NCBI GenBank assembly: GCA_024233865.1
Contig: JACKPA010000002.1
Location: forward strand, 248,001 to 312,000
From: Leptospiraceae bacterium
GTDB taxonomy: Bacteria > Spirochaetota > Leptospiria > Leptospirales > Leptospiraceae
DNA length: 64,000 bases
Reading direction: 5' to 3'
Shown here: piece after piece, positions 36,840 through 47,300 of the stretch
Position numbering within the stretch: the stretch's first letter is position 1
Layout of the letters: each line of letters starts with the position of its first letter
Translations under genes and position numbers: made by a program
Notes under the pieces: model-generated
What the model was told of the DNA's origin: nothing
Databases searched by the model: none
What the model saw: the letters and a program-made list of their open reading frames with translations, nothing else

Positions 36840-38681
36840 ATGGTCAAAAAACTCAATTTTATCGTAATTTTATTTTTTTTCGTTTCTTTTTTGCAATGTT
36901 ATCCGACTTTTTTCAACAAAGGTGATCCGGATTCTGCTCTTGGTTTGCTTTATGGGTATGATTTTAGCGAAATTCTTGGTGGAGTTCCTGAAATTGAGAT
37001 TCCCAATCAACAAACTTCTATTGTAGAAGGTGAAAGTGTTGATTTTAAGGTAAAACTTTCCAAAAAGTCTCTTCAAAATAGGCAAATCACGATTTCAAGC
37101 GACAATTCGGCTGTTACCATCAATGGAACTTCTTCCACAACTATAACCTTTACTCCAACAAACTCGACAGAAGATCAGGTTTTTACCGTAAAGGCAGAAA
37201 ATGATGACAATCTTGTCTCCGAGGAAGCGGGTATTCATATCACTTCCGATTGGTATTCCGAAATCGTGCTAAAAGTGATTAACAAAGAGAAAGATACCCA
37301 AAGCGTTTTGTTGACAGGTGATACGGTACTAGATCGTGGCTCATCACCTACTTTGCAAGTTAGACTGGCTAAGAAGCCGGAAAATAACGTGGATATAAAA
37401 ATATCTACTGCTAGTGGTCTTGTAAGCCTTAGCACTACAACTTTGACTTTTACACCGGATAATTACAGCGTAAATCAGAGTCTGGATTTTCATGTTTGGA
37501 ATAAGTTGGAATATTTGAGTAGGTCGGTTGATCTACAATTTGGAGCAAGTGGGATTCCCACCTTAGTGCAAGCTCTTACCATTAAGCCGAATTTGGAATA
37601 TAAGGATATATCCGCAGGACAGGGGGGTGGCGACGGAAATTTACCATCCATTGCTTGCACAAATACTAACTTGTTTATGGTGACTCAGAGCAGTTCTGGT
37701 AAGCCTGGAATTACTAGGTGCAATTTGGACGGTACATCTTGCAGCTACATTGAAATAAACTATTATGGGAAAAATCCTTCTATTGCAATTGATGCAAAAA
37801 TATACATTACGTTTATGGATACTTCTAATTCCAATAAACCTGGTTTGTATATATGTAATTTGGATTTGTCGGGATGTTTTTACAAAGGTATATCAACAGG
37901 ACAAGGAAGCGATTCCGGGTGGTATCCAAAAATAGTTATAGATAAACAACGGTTGCTTATTGTAACTCATAATTTGTCTAATTCTAAAAAACCAGGATTA
38001 TTTACCTGTGATTTAAATGGCGAAAACTGTTCTTATATCGATATATCTTCTCTGTTAAGTGGTGGACCATGGGAAAATACCTTTTACACACCATCAATTT
38101 CTGTTGATAGTAGCTCGAACATTTTGATAGCGACCAAGAATGACTCTAACGATAGCAAACTATCATTGTTTCTTTGTAATTCGGATATAACAAATTGCTC
38201 ACAAACCAATATATCCTCAGTGGTAGGACAAGGGAATAATTCTGGAAATAGTCCATCTATTCTAGTTTATGATTCAAAGGTCTATATTGCTACAAATAAT
38301 GGAAATAATTCTTATAGACCTGCTTTGTTTTATTGTGATTTGGATGGTTCTAATTGCCATTATGCTGATATATCTGCTGGGCAGGGAAGTTATTCCGGTC
38401 GTGATCCGAAATTGTTAATTGATCAAAAAAACTCCAAGATTCTTGTTGTTACAAAAAATGAACCAAATTCTAATAGGCCAAGCGTATTTCAATGTGATTT
38501 AAACGGATTGAATTGTATTCATTCTGAGATATACATTGGAAGCGGAAATGGTTCCGAAATTTCGCATGATGCTATTATAGATGCAATCAATTATAGAATT
38601 CTGGTTGTTTCTACAGTTGGAGTAAATTCGTTTAAACCAGCATTATTTCGATTTTTTTTAAATCTGGAAAGTAATTTATGA
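36840..38681 (+). CDS. Lipoprotein with Calx-beta-like domains and seven propeller repeats (first copy)
   Basis: The 613-residue product has a lipoprotein signal (FVSFLQC-YPT). Two beta-sandwich domains follow (about 45-255), with Calx-beta-type text (VEGESVDFKVKLSKK, TVKAENDDNLVSE). Then come seven repeats of ~50 residues (about 256-613), each with the core P.I..D....I.(V/A)T...N.S..KP.LF.C(N/D)LDG.NC.Y.DIS. Six repeats hold a Cys-x6-Cys pair (for example CDLDGSNC); the last lacks it. Seven repeats fit a seven-bladed beta-propeller with disulfides on the blade loops. It is probably outer-membrane exposed, binding a ligand. The next gene overlaps by ATGA and is a paralogue. Confidence 0.8.
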   Translation: MVKKLNFIVILFFFVSFLQCYPTFFNKGDPDSALGLLYGYDFSEILGGVPEIEIPNQQTSIVEGESVDFKVKLSKKSLQNRQITISSDNSAVTINGTSSTTITFTPTNSTEDQVFTVKAENDDNLVSEEAGIHITSDWYSEIVLKVINKEKDTQSVLLTGDTVLDRGSSPTLQVRLAKKPENNVDIKISTASGLVSLSTTTLTFTPDNYSVNQSLDFHVWNKLEYLSRSVDLQFGASGIPTLVQALTIKPNLEYKDISAGQGGGDGNLPSIACTNTNLFMVTQSSSGKPGITRCNLDGTSCSYIEINYYGKNPSIAIDAKIYITFMDTSNSNKPGLYICNLDLSGCFYKGISTGQGSDSGWYPKIVIDKQRLLIVTHNLSNSKKPGLFTCDLNGENCSYIDISSLLSGGPWENTFYTPSISVDSSSNILIATKNDSNDSKLSLFLCNSDITNCSQTNISSVVGQGNNSGNSPSILVYDSKVYIATNNGNNSYRPALFYCDLDGSNCHYADISAGQGSYSGRDPKLLIDQKNSKILVVTKNEPNSNRPSVFQCDLNGLNCIHSEIYIGSGNGSEISHDAIIDAINYRILVVSTVGVNSFKPALFRFFLNLESNL

Positions 38682-40621
38682 GGAATTTTATGAGAGCATC
38701 AAATATAATGATTGTCTGTTATTCTATTGGTTTGTTTATGGGTTGCCAGAATAATTTTCAAAATATTGGTGATCCAAGCTCAATTGCAGGATTACTCTAT
38801 TCGGTTAATCTAAGTTCAATTTTGGGAGAAAGCGGAGAACCTCAGATTATAGTTTCCGAAACTCCATCTTATGTTAGAGAAGGTAGTTCTGTTTTATTAG
38901 GGATCAGATTATCTAATGGAACAAAGGAAACAAAGCAGTTAAAAGTTAGCAGCGACACTTCTTCCGTTACAATTAACGGACAATCCTCTATAACTTTGAA
39001 TTTTGATACAACTAACTCAACAACAGAGCAAACCATTACCATAAAAGCAGAAGAGGATGAAAATTTAATTTCAGAGACATCCCATATAACCATAGAATCC
39101 GACTGGCAACCCAGTATTCAATTTGAAATAATTAGCATCGATAATGATATTCAATCCATTTTTGTAACTCGCGATGTTTCTACCTTATCCGAAGGAGATG
39201 ATACTCAAGTAAAAATAAATCTAGCTCAAGAACCCTCCGAAGATATAAACGTTACAATTTCTTCCAGTAATTCACAATTGTTAAATTCCAACATAAGTCA
39301 GATGGTTTTTAACTCAAAAGATTATTACACACCTAAGCCAATTACAATCAGTGCTTTAAATCATGAATTGTATATTTTTGACCAAATAGGAAAAGTTGGT
39401 TTTCATTCTAATGGAATAGAATCTGTTAATCAAGACTTTACACTAAAAAATAATAATTTGGAATTTTTAGATATAACGGTTGGTGGTATCGGAACTTCGC
39501 ATACAGGATGGTATCCATCTACAGCAATTGATACGATAAATTCAAAATTGTTAATTGCTACCACGAATCAGGATAACGATAGCAAACTAAGTCTGTTTCG
39601 ATGTAATTTGGATGGAACAAATTGTATCCACACTGATATATCTGCCGGTTTAGACCCTGTAATAGTTGGTTCAGGTTCTGGCTGGTATACCTCAATAGCC
39701 ATTGATCCAAATTCATCTAATCCTAAAATACTAGTTGCTACAACCAATTACTCAAATAATAAAAAATTGAGCTTGTTTCGGTGCGATTTGGATGGTAGTA
39801 ACTGTACCCATACAGATATATCTTCTTCTGTTGTACCTATTCAGAGTACACGATCAGGTGAAAGACCCTCATTAACGGTTGATGTTACAAGTTCCAAACT
39901 GTTAATTTCGACCACTAATTATGCGAACAACAAGCAGTTGAGTTTGTTTCGATGTGATTTGGATGGCAGCAATTGCTCTCACACGGATGTATCATCTACT
40001 GCTACACCGTCACAGGGGATAGGTTCCGGACTGTATTCCAAAATCTTACTAGATAGTATTAATTCAAAATTATATATTGCTACAACTAATGATTCCAATA
40101 ATAAAAAACCAGCACTCTATATATGTAATTCAGACGCTACTAACTGTAATTATTACGATATATCGGATGGTCAAGGAAGCAATTCCGGTTATTACCCATC
40201 TATAGCAATTGATAAAGTTAGTTCAAAAATACTTGTTGCTACGCAAAATGATGCTAATTCAGGTAAGCTAGGTTTGTTTCGTTGTAGTTTGGATGGACTA
40301 GGTTGTAAGTATACCGATATTTCAGCAGGACAAGGAGTCGATAGCGGACAATACTCTAGTATGCTGACCGATCCCATCAATTCAAAAATATATGTAGTGA
40401 CAACTAATTTTGAGAATGGAAAAAGATTGGGTCTATTCCGATGTGAATTGGATGGAACTAACTGTAAATACTATGATATATCAGCAGGAAAAGGTGATAA
40501 ATCCGGCTGGTACCCATCAATGGTTTTTGATGATGTGAATTCCAAAGTATTGGTTGTTACAAAAAATGATGAAACGAAACGAATAGGGTTTTATAGATTT
40601 CCATTAAATTTTTTAGATTGA
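38678..40621 (+). CDS. Lipoprotein with Calx-beta-like domains and seven propeller repeats (second copy)
   Basis: The 647-residue product repeats the architecture of its upstream neighbour. It has a lipoprotein signal (GLFMGC-QNN), a shared linker (GDPSSIAGLLYSVNLSSIL), two Calx-beta-like domains (VREGSSVLLGIRL, TIKAEEDENLISE) and seven propeller repeats with CNLDGTNC, CDLDGSNC and similar pairs. Again the last repeat has no cysteines. Its start ATG overlaps the TGA of the first copy (ATGA at 38678-38681), so the two are translationally coupled and probably made in similar amounts. That suggests a heteromeric pair. Confidence 0.8.
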   Translation: MRNFMRASNIMIVCYSIGLFMGCQNNFQNIGDPSSIAGLLYSVNLSSILGESGEPQIIVSETPSYVREGSSVLLGIRLSNGTKETKQLKVSSDTSSVTINGQSSITLNFDTTNSTTEQTITIKAEEDENLISETSHITIESDWQPSIQFEIISIDNDIQSIFVTRDVSTLSEGDDTQVKINLAQEPSEDINVTISSSNSQLLNSNISQMVFNSKDYYTPKPITISALNHELYIFDQIGKVGFHSNGIESVNQDFTLKNNNLEFLDITVGGIGTSHTGWYPSTAIDTINSKLLIATTNQDNDSKLSLFRCNLDGTNCIHTDISAGLDPVIVGSGSGWYTSIAIDPNSSNPKILVATTNYSNNKKLSLFRCDLDGSNCTHTDISSSVVPIQSTRSGERPSLTVDVTSSKLLISTTNYANNKQLSLFRCDLDGSNCSHTDVSSTATPSQGIGSGLYSKILLDSINSKLYIATTNDSNNKKPALYICNSDATNCNYYDISDGQGSNSGYYPSIAIDKVSSKILVATQNDANSGKLGLFRCSLDGLGCKYTDISAGQGVDSGQYSSMLTDPINSKIYVVTTNFENGKRLGLFRCELDGTNCKYYDISAGKGDKSGWYPSMVFDDVNSKVLVVTKNDETKRIGFYRFPLNFLD

Positions 40622-40666
40622 AATAACTATTGTTTTTAACATAATAATTTGGAGATAGCGGAAAAA

Positions 40667-40903
40667 ATGAGAAATTTTTTTATCATAGCCTTATTAATTA
40701 TACTCTTAAATAGATGTGCTTGGTTAGCTACCCAATGTAAAAGTTGTTTACCGGAATCATCTAGCAAAAAGAATCTTTTTCTTTTACTTCCTTTGGCATT
40801 AGTTGGAACAAATCAAGAAGAAGAAAAAGCAGAAGCGAATGAAGATGTACCAATTGGAACATGGGGTATGTCACAGTGGGGAAATGCAAAATGGTCAGAA
40901 TAA
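40667..40903 (+). CDS. Small lipoprotein
   Basis: The 78-residue product has a lipoprotein signal (IIALLIILLNRC) with further Cys residues soon after (TQCKSC). A second hydrophobic stretch (NLFLLLPLALVG) follows, and then a short acidic tail ending in Trp-rich GTWGMSQWGNAKW. Such 'WG..xW' endings occur in surface-fibre proteins; this is only a resemblance. The start is set at ATG 40667 because upstream codons begin with TTG. It lies 16 bp before the collar-domain gene, so the two are probably co-transcribed. Confidence 0.65.
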   Translation: MRNFFIIALLIILLNRCAWLATQCKSCLPESSSKKNLFLLLPLALVGTNQEEEKAEANEDVPIGTWGMSQWGNAKWSE

Positions 40904-40919
40904 ATGTGAGGTAAAAAAA

Positions 40920-42044
40920 ATGGATAACAATAAATTTGATGAATTGCAAAATGAACTTTTAAAATTGGAAGCAAAAATAAAGGAGTTGAAACAAGAAACT
41001 CCTTTATTGAATAAAAAAAGTATGGTTATTGGTGGAATTTTATTCTTTTTATTTTCGATTCTGGGGATAGGGGCTATCTCTACAATTGTGAAACCTTATA
41101 ATTTTTTGCCTGAAACTCTAATTGAACCGTCTCACGTCAATAAGAATTTTGATGATTTGTATACAACTGTAAATGCTATTGTTAAAGAGATAAATTCATC
41201 TAATACTAATATTGTTCCTGTAGGCACAATTGTTGCTTTTGGAGGTTATACTTATAATATTCCTTCTAGTTGGGTTTTGTGTGATGGAAGGGAACTTTCT
41301 AGAATGCAATTTAAAGAGTTATTTGCGATTATCGGAACAACTTTTGGAGAAGGAGATGGAAATACAACTTTTAACCTTCCGGATACACGAGGTCTATTTC
41401 TTAGAGGAGCAGGTAAACATGAGTTTTTAAAAAAAGCGGATAACCAAGTCTATGACGGTGGAAACGTAGGAACATATACAAATGACCAATTTCAAGGATT
41501 TGGTATGAAAATTAACACCAATAATGGCGGTGTAAATAATGCAGGATTGTTTTATTATATACACGAATCCGGTTTGGAAGGTTATACAACTGCTCTTTTT
41601 GTAGATCATGGTTGGTATGATTACTTTAAAAAATACGACAATGGAAACGGTGAACCAAGAGAAGGAGATGAAACAAGACCAGCTAATATTTCTGTAAATT
41701 ACATCATAAAAGTAAAAGGACTTTATACAGGACAGGGAACCGGTAATACAGTTCAATCCGGCATAGTGCAACCTGTGAAAAGTTGTTTGAGGGATATAAC
41801 TGGTGCAAATGTACAAATGGAAAAAATTAAGCAAATTATAGTAGAGCAGCTAGGTGTAGACGAAAATGAAGTTACACCAGAAGCACATTTTATTGATGAT
41901 CTTGGTGCAGACTCTTTGGACACTGTTGAATTGATTATGGCTTTGGAAGAAGAATTCGGTATCGAAATTTCTGACGAAGACGCAGCAAAGATCCAAAAAG
42001 TCGGTGATATTTTGTGCTATATCAAAGATCATTCAAAAGCTTAA
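40920..42044 (+). CDS. Membrane-anchored phage-tail-collar protein fused in frame to an acyl carrier protein
   Basis: The start is set at ATG 40920, preceded by GAGG, giving 374 residues. Residues 1-30 are a charged coil and 32-56 a membrane helix. Residues about 100-165 are a tail-collar domain (VPVGTIVAFGGYT, SSWVLCDGREL, TFNLPDTRGLFLRGAG). The usual collar ending follows (ETRPANISVNYIIKVK, about 255-270). After a linker, residues 300-374 are a complete acyl carrier protein: EKIKQIIVEQLGVDE, and the phosphopantetheine site DDLGADSLD with Ser332. ACP homology starts without its own usual first residues, and no ribosome-binding site is seen before the internal ATG 41817. The collar half should be extracytoplasmic, whereas ACP must be cytoplasmic to be activated, so the fusion is topologically odd. 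Confidence 0.8.
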   Translation: MDNNKFDELQNELLKLEAKIKELKQETPLLNKKSMVIGGILFFLFSILGIGAISTIVKPYNFLPETLIEPSHVNKNFDDLYTTVNAIVKEINSSNTNIVPVGTIVAFGGYTYNIPSSWVLCDGRELSRMQFKELFAIIGTTFGEGDGNTTFNLPDTRGLFLRGAGKHEFLKKADNQVYDGGNVGTYTNDQFQGFGMKINTNNGGVNNAGLFYYIHESGLEGYTTALFVDHGWYDYFKKYDNGNGEPREGDETRPANISVNYIIKVKGLYTGQGTGNTVQSGIVQPVKSCLRDITGANVQMEKIKQIIVEQLGVDENEVTPEAHFIDDLGADSLDTVELIMALEEEFGIEISDEDAAKIQKVGDILCYIKDHSKA

Positions 42045-42112
42045 AAACAAGCTCTATTTACATCTCCTCATAGAATAAGGTAGCTTTTAAAAAGAGTTAA
42101 TTTTATCTATAA

Positions 42113-42262
42113 ATGAGGAAATACTTTTTTTTCTATCATAAAAGTAATCCCGGATTTTTAAAGGCTTATGCAATTTGTCTTGCCCTAAATAAAGTTGACA
42201 AAAAAGGGAAATATTTAGGACAAGAGATGATAGAAAGTAGGTTGTTCTGGCAATTAGCCTAA
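42113..42262 (+). CDS. Possible 49-residue ORF, unknown
   Basis: A short frame in the 221-bp gap between the ACP fusion and glgB encodes MRKYFFFYHKSNPGFLKAYA and continues to LFWQLA. It is basic and aromatic and has no signal peptide or ribosome-binding site of note. It could be a remnant of a larger gene. I see no other gene in this gap. Confidence 0.2.
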   Translation: MRKYFFFYHKSNPGFLKAYAICLALNKVDKKGKYLGQEMIESRLFWQLA

Positions 42263-42265
42263 CCC

Positions 42266-44233
42266 CTATAATTCAGCTTTCACTTCTTTTTCCTCTTCTA
42301 CTACTATAGGTGGAGTTATTTTTAAAAACAGAGCTCCCAACGGAGGAATCGAAATTTCAACCGAACAAGGCTTTCCATGAAAATCCTCTCCTAGTGTTTG
42401 GATAAATTCCCTACTTTCCACTCCACTTCCACCGTATTTTGGAGCATCACTATTAAAAATTACTTTCCAAGCTCCTTCAAAGGGAACTCCAATTCTATAA
42501 TTGTGTCTGGGAATTGGTGTAAAGTTAAAAGCTGCCATAATATGAGTAGTGTCTTTCTTTCCCTTTCTCAAAAAAGAAACAACGCTTTGCTCGGAATCAT
42601 TGCAATCGATCCACTCAAAACCGTCCGGATGAACATCCAACTCGTGTAGTGCATTTTCAGTTTTGTATAGGTGATTTAAGTCCTGGACAGTTTGCCTTAG
42701 TCCTTCATGTAAGTAGTTTTCCAACAAATGCCAGTCCAAACTTGCTCGAAAGTACCACTCATTCCATTGACCAAATTCATCTCCCATAAAAAGCAGTTTC
42801 TTTCCTGGTTGAGAATACATGTATGAATAAAGTAATCTCAAGTTTGCAAATTTTTGCCAATCATCTCCCGGCATTTTTCTGATTAATGATCCTTTTCCAT
42901 GTACCACTTCGTCGTGAGAGAGGGACATAACAAAATTCTCATGAAAAGCATACATCATCCTGAAAGTCAACTCGTTGTGGTGGAATTTTCTGTGAACTGG
43001 GTCAAGACTCATATAGTGTAATGTGTCGTGCATCCAACCCATATCCCATTTTAAACCAAAACCCAAACCACCTATATAGTTTGGTCTTGAAACCATTGGC
43101 CAAGAAGTTGATTCTTCAGCAATAGTTTGGACATCAGGAAATTTCTCATAAACTACTTCGTTTAACCTTTTTAAAAAGGTAATGGCTTCTATATTTTCAT
43201 TTCCACCATACTCATTAGGTATCCATTCACCTTCTTTGCGTGAATAGTCAAGGTAAAGCATCGACGCAACAGCATCTACTCGCAAACCGTCAAAATGGTA
43301 TTTATCTAACCAAAAAATGGCATTGGAAATCAAAAAACTTTTAACCTCATGCCTACCGTAATTAAAAATAGCACTCTTCCAATCGGGATGAAATCCTTTG
43401 CGTTGATCCGCGTGTTCATAGAGGTGAGTTCCGTCAAAATAAGACAGTCCATGTCCGTCCATAGGAAAATGAGATGGAACCCAGTCAACAATTACACCAA
43501 TCCCGTTTTGGTGAAATTCATCTATCAGATACATCAGGTCTTCGGGAGAACCAAACCTGCAAGTAGGAGCATAATATGCTGTAATTTGATAACCCCATGA
43601 CGGGTCAAAAGGATATTCCATAATAGGCATAAATTCAACGTGTGTGAATTCCATCTTTTTTACATAAGCCACAAGGTCTTTTGCCATCTCCTTATAAGTT
43701 AATGACCTATTATTTTCTTCCGGTTTTTTTGCCCAAGAATCCAGATGTACTTCGTAAATAGACATGGGAGATTTTAAAGAATTTTTCTCTTTTCTATTTT
43801 TTAACCATTCTTCATCTTTCCATTTGTAAGCTTTACTCCAGATTACCGAACCGGTATGAGGTGGTGTCTCGGATTGAAACGAAAAAGGGTCTGCTTTATC
43901 TATGGAATAATTATTGTGCTTGGAAACAATATGGTATTTGTAAGAAAAACCGAGCTTAGCCTCCGGTATAAATAATTCCCAAATACCAGAATCCTCTGTC
44001 AGTTTATTCATGTAATGGCTTGTTTTATTCCAATCATTGAAGCCACCCATAACGGTAACTGATTCTGCATTTGGTGCCCATACCGAGAAATAAACACCCT
44101 CTTTACCATTGTATTTCATGAGTCTGGAGCCTAATTTCTCATAAAGACCAAAATGGTTTCCTTCATTAAATAGATGGAGATCAAAAGATGTCCATACCCC
44201 TATACCTAACGTATCTTGTTTTTGTGTTTTCAT
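42266..44233 (-). CDS. glgB: 1,4-alpha-glucan branching enzyme GlgB
   Basis: The 655-residue product has an N-terminal CBM48 domain (GVYFSVWAPNAESVTVMGGFNDW). It then has a GH13 barrel with the catalytic Asp in DGLRVDAVASMLY, the acid Glu in TIAEESTSW and the transition-state Asp in LSHDEVVHGKGSL. A C-terminal beta domain follows. The HDEVVHGK string is specific for branching enzymes. It makes alpha-1,6 branches in glycogen-like alpha-glucan. It is the last gene of the glgE-treS-glgB run, 90 bp after treS, and so probably branches the linear glucan made by GlgE. Confidence 0.95.
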   Translation of the reverse strand: MKTQKQDTLGIGVWTSFDLHLFNEGNHFGLYEKLGSRLMKYNGKEGVYFSVWAPNAESVTVMGGFNDWNKTSHYMNKLTEDSGIWELFIPEAKLGFSYKYHIVSKHNNYSIDKADPFSFQSETPPHTGSVIWSKAYKWKDEEWLKNRKEKNSLKSPMSIYEVHLDSWAKKPEENNRSLTYKEMAKDLVAYVKKMEFTHVEFMPIMEYPFDPSWGYQITAYYAPTCRFGSPEDLMYLIDEFHQNGIGVIVDWVPSHFPMDGHGLSYFDGTHLYEHADQRKGFHPDWKSAIFNYGRHEVKSFLISNAIFWLDKYHFDGLRVDAVASMLYLDYSRKEGEWIPNEYGGNENIEAITFLKRLNEVVYEKFPDVQTIAEESTSWPMVSRPNYIGGLGFGLKWDMGWMHDTLHYMSLDPVHRKFHHNELTFRMMYAFHENFVMSLSHDEVVHGKGSLIRKMPGDDWQKFANLRLLYSYMYSQPGKKLLFMGDEFGQWNEWYFRASLDWHLLENYLHEGLRQTVQDLNHLYKTENALHELDVHPDGFEWIDCNDSEQSVVSFLRKGKKDTTHIMAAFNFTPIPRHNYRIGVPFEGAWKVIFNSDAPKYGGSGVESREFIQTLGEDFHGKPCSVEISIPPLGALFLKITPPIVVEEEKEVKAEL

Positions 44234-44323
44234 AATAACCTCTTCTTATAATATAACTGTCACCTTCTAGTCAAATTGAAGGGTAGCTATCATGGCAGCT
44301 TAAGCTCACCATGACACTAAATT

Positions 44324-47300
44324 TTAATCATCAATCAAATCTAAAATTCCTTGTATTGGAATTCTTACCCAATCGGGACGTTGTGCCAATTCGTATTTTA
44401 GTTCATACATAGCTTTTTCCAAAAGGTATATATCAAGCAGATTAGCAATTCCTTCTTTTGTGGACGGAAGGAAAGGGACTTTGTTTGCCGTAGATAAATA
44501 GCCTTTTAAAAAATAGATAGATACAGACCGATACCATAGCCTCGCCCACTTTAAGTCTTCTAAAAATGTTTCACCCAAATGTGCTTTTTCAAAAAGTACT
44601 GCTACTGACGCATAGTGAAACGATCGTAACATTCCAGCAACATCTCTGAGAACGGACCTTTTTAGCTTACGCTCGCTAATAGACCGTAATGGCTCTCCTT
44701 CAAAATCTAGTATAACAAAATCCTTGCCTGTAAAAAGAACCTGCCCTAAGTGATAATCGCCATGTATCCGTATCCTAACAGAATCCATTTTTTTACCAAC
44801 TATGGATTGAAACTTTGACTTGATTTGAGACTCATTTTTGATCACTCTTTCGGCAGAGGGAAGTGAAAAATTACTTAAATTTTTTAAAGACTTCTTCAAA
44901 AGAGATATGGATTGATCCGCCATACTTCTCATAGACTGGTAAAGTGACCTTACATAAAGTGTTGAAAATGGATCGTGAGAAAAACTAGGGTCTTCCGGGT
45001 CAGAAGAAAGTGCTATGTGCATTTCAGCAGTTCGAACGCCAAGAAGCTCTGCCGAACTTAGGTAGGGTCCTATTGTATCTTTTAGTTCGTCCGATAACTC
45101 AGCGTCTGTCATGTAAACAAGGTGTTTTTCTGACAACTCTACCAACTTTTCTCTTTCATTAGAAAGTAATTGCACATTTTCATAAAATCGGCTTACTGCT
45201 TCTAAAGTGTATTTCCAAGCATCTCCAAAGTTGGGAACAAAACCCGTCAAAATTCCAATTGTAAAATTACTCCCGGATTTATCCGTATAATCCAAAGAAC
45301 CACAAAGTGGTGGAACGTGTTGGAAGTTCGCTTTCTCTGCTAAAAATTTGCCAATTTCCAAATCGGGATTGATTCCTTTGTCCAATCTTCTAAATAATTT
45401 TAGCATATAAACATCATCAAAAATTATGGAAGAGTTACTTTGCTCCGCTTTTAAGAGTTTTGGTGTTAAAGAATTTGTATTTGGATTTTTAATAAATCCT
45501 CTTTCGGTTCTGGCGTTTATTTCACCGGCTTCACCCCTAAATCCTTTCTTGGTGATTATGCTGTTCAAAAATAGTTTTTGTAAATTTTCGTTACCCAAAC
45601 CATCATAAAGAATCAAATCATTGGCATCTTCTTTTTTTCCTAGATACGCAATGATGAGATGTTGATATTCCTCTCTTAATTGTTTGGATTTTTCTCTGCT
45701 TGCAATTGATAAGGGCAAAGAATAAACTTCGTCTTCTCCTTCAACGTAATTTACGTTTAGAAACAATAGATAAAATTCTTTATTATCTAATTTCAGGAAA
45801 TCGGCAACCGAAACAGACTTAATTTTTCGAGCTTTCCCCGCAAACCACCTGCACCTCCTCATATAGTTAGGGAGAACTTTAGTTTCAAAATATAATTTTA
45901 TTTTGGTTTGAAAAAGTTGCTCAATAGTATTTACACCATCTAATACAGGAATTTCCATATTGGAAGGTTGACTTGGAGCTAAAACTTCTTTTGGTTTTAA
46001 TAAAAACCAATAAAATGTATAGGAAGAAAGGGTCAAAAAGTACGGATTCTTTTGAATTACCGGAAACTCGGTTTGACCAAATAGCTCAATAGGCACCATT
46101 CCAGCGTATTCTTCCAAATCCAATTCCACAAACTCAACCTTTCTTGCCAAATTAGCAACAACCAATATCTGTTCGTCTTCATACTTACGAATAAAAGCTA
46201 ATATTCTACGGTTTTCCGGATATAAAAAGCGAATGTTACCCCTGTTAAACGCAGGGAATTGTTTTCTCAGTCGAATCACTTGCTTCATCCACCACAAAAG
46301 AGAGCTAGGATTATTTTGCTGTGCTTCTATATTGATCGCTTCATAGTGGTATTCGGGATCAATGCTTATAGGCATATAGAGTTTTTGTGGATTTGCTTTG
46401 GAAAATCCTGCATTTTTATCACCACTCCACTGAATTGGAGTTCTAACACCGTCTCTATCTCCAAGATAGATATTGTCTCCCATTCCGATTTCGTCTCCGT
46501 AGTAGATAACGGGAGTGCCGGGAAGAGAAAATAATAAAGCGTTCATCAATTCAATTTTTTTTCTATCATTGTCAAGCAGAGGAGCAAGCCTACGACGAAT
46601 CCCTAAGTTAATTCTTGTTCTCGGCTCGTTGGCATAGGTTCGGTACATATAATCACGTTCTTCGTCCGTCACCATTTCTAGTGTTAATTCGTCATGGTTT
46701 CTTAAGAATATTGCCCATTGGCAAGAATCCGGAATAGCAGGAGTTTGTTCTAAAATATCAATAATCGGATAATTGTCTTCCATACGAATCGACATAAACA
46801 TTCTCGGCATAAGAGGAAAATGAAAAGCCATATTACATTCATCACCACCGCCAAAATAGGCAACCGAGTCTTCTGGCCATTGATTTGCTTCTGCAAGCAA
46901 CATTTTATTTTTGTAATTTTTATCTACATACGTTCGTAGCTCTTTTAAATATTCATGCGTTTCGGGAAGATTTTCACAATTAGTCCCTTCCCTTTCAAAA
47001 ATATACGGAACGGCATCCAATCTCATTCCATCCACACCCATATCCATCCAAAAATCCATAACACCTTCTATGGCTTTCTTAACTTCCGGATTATCAAAGT
47101 TAAGATCGGGTTGATGAGAATAGAATCGATGCCAATAATAAGCTTTGGCAACAGGGTCCCATGTCCAGTTAGATGTCTCAAAATCCTTAAAAATGATTCG
47201 TGTATCGGTATATTTTTCGGGTGTGTCGTTCCATACATAAAAATCTCTATGAGGATGACCTGCAGGAGCCTTTCTTGCCCTTTGGAACCAAGGATGCTGA

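Noticed and set aside
41817..42044. Free-standing acyl carrier protein gene
   Set aside because: No ribosome-binding site precedes ATG 41817 and the frame is continuous with the collar domain. Kept as part of the fusion, with separate translation left open.
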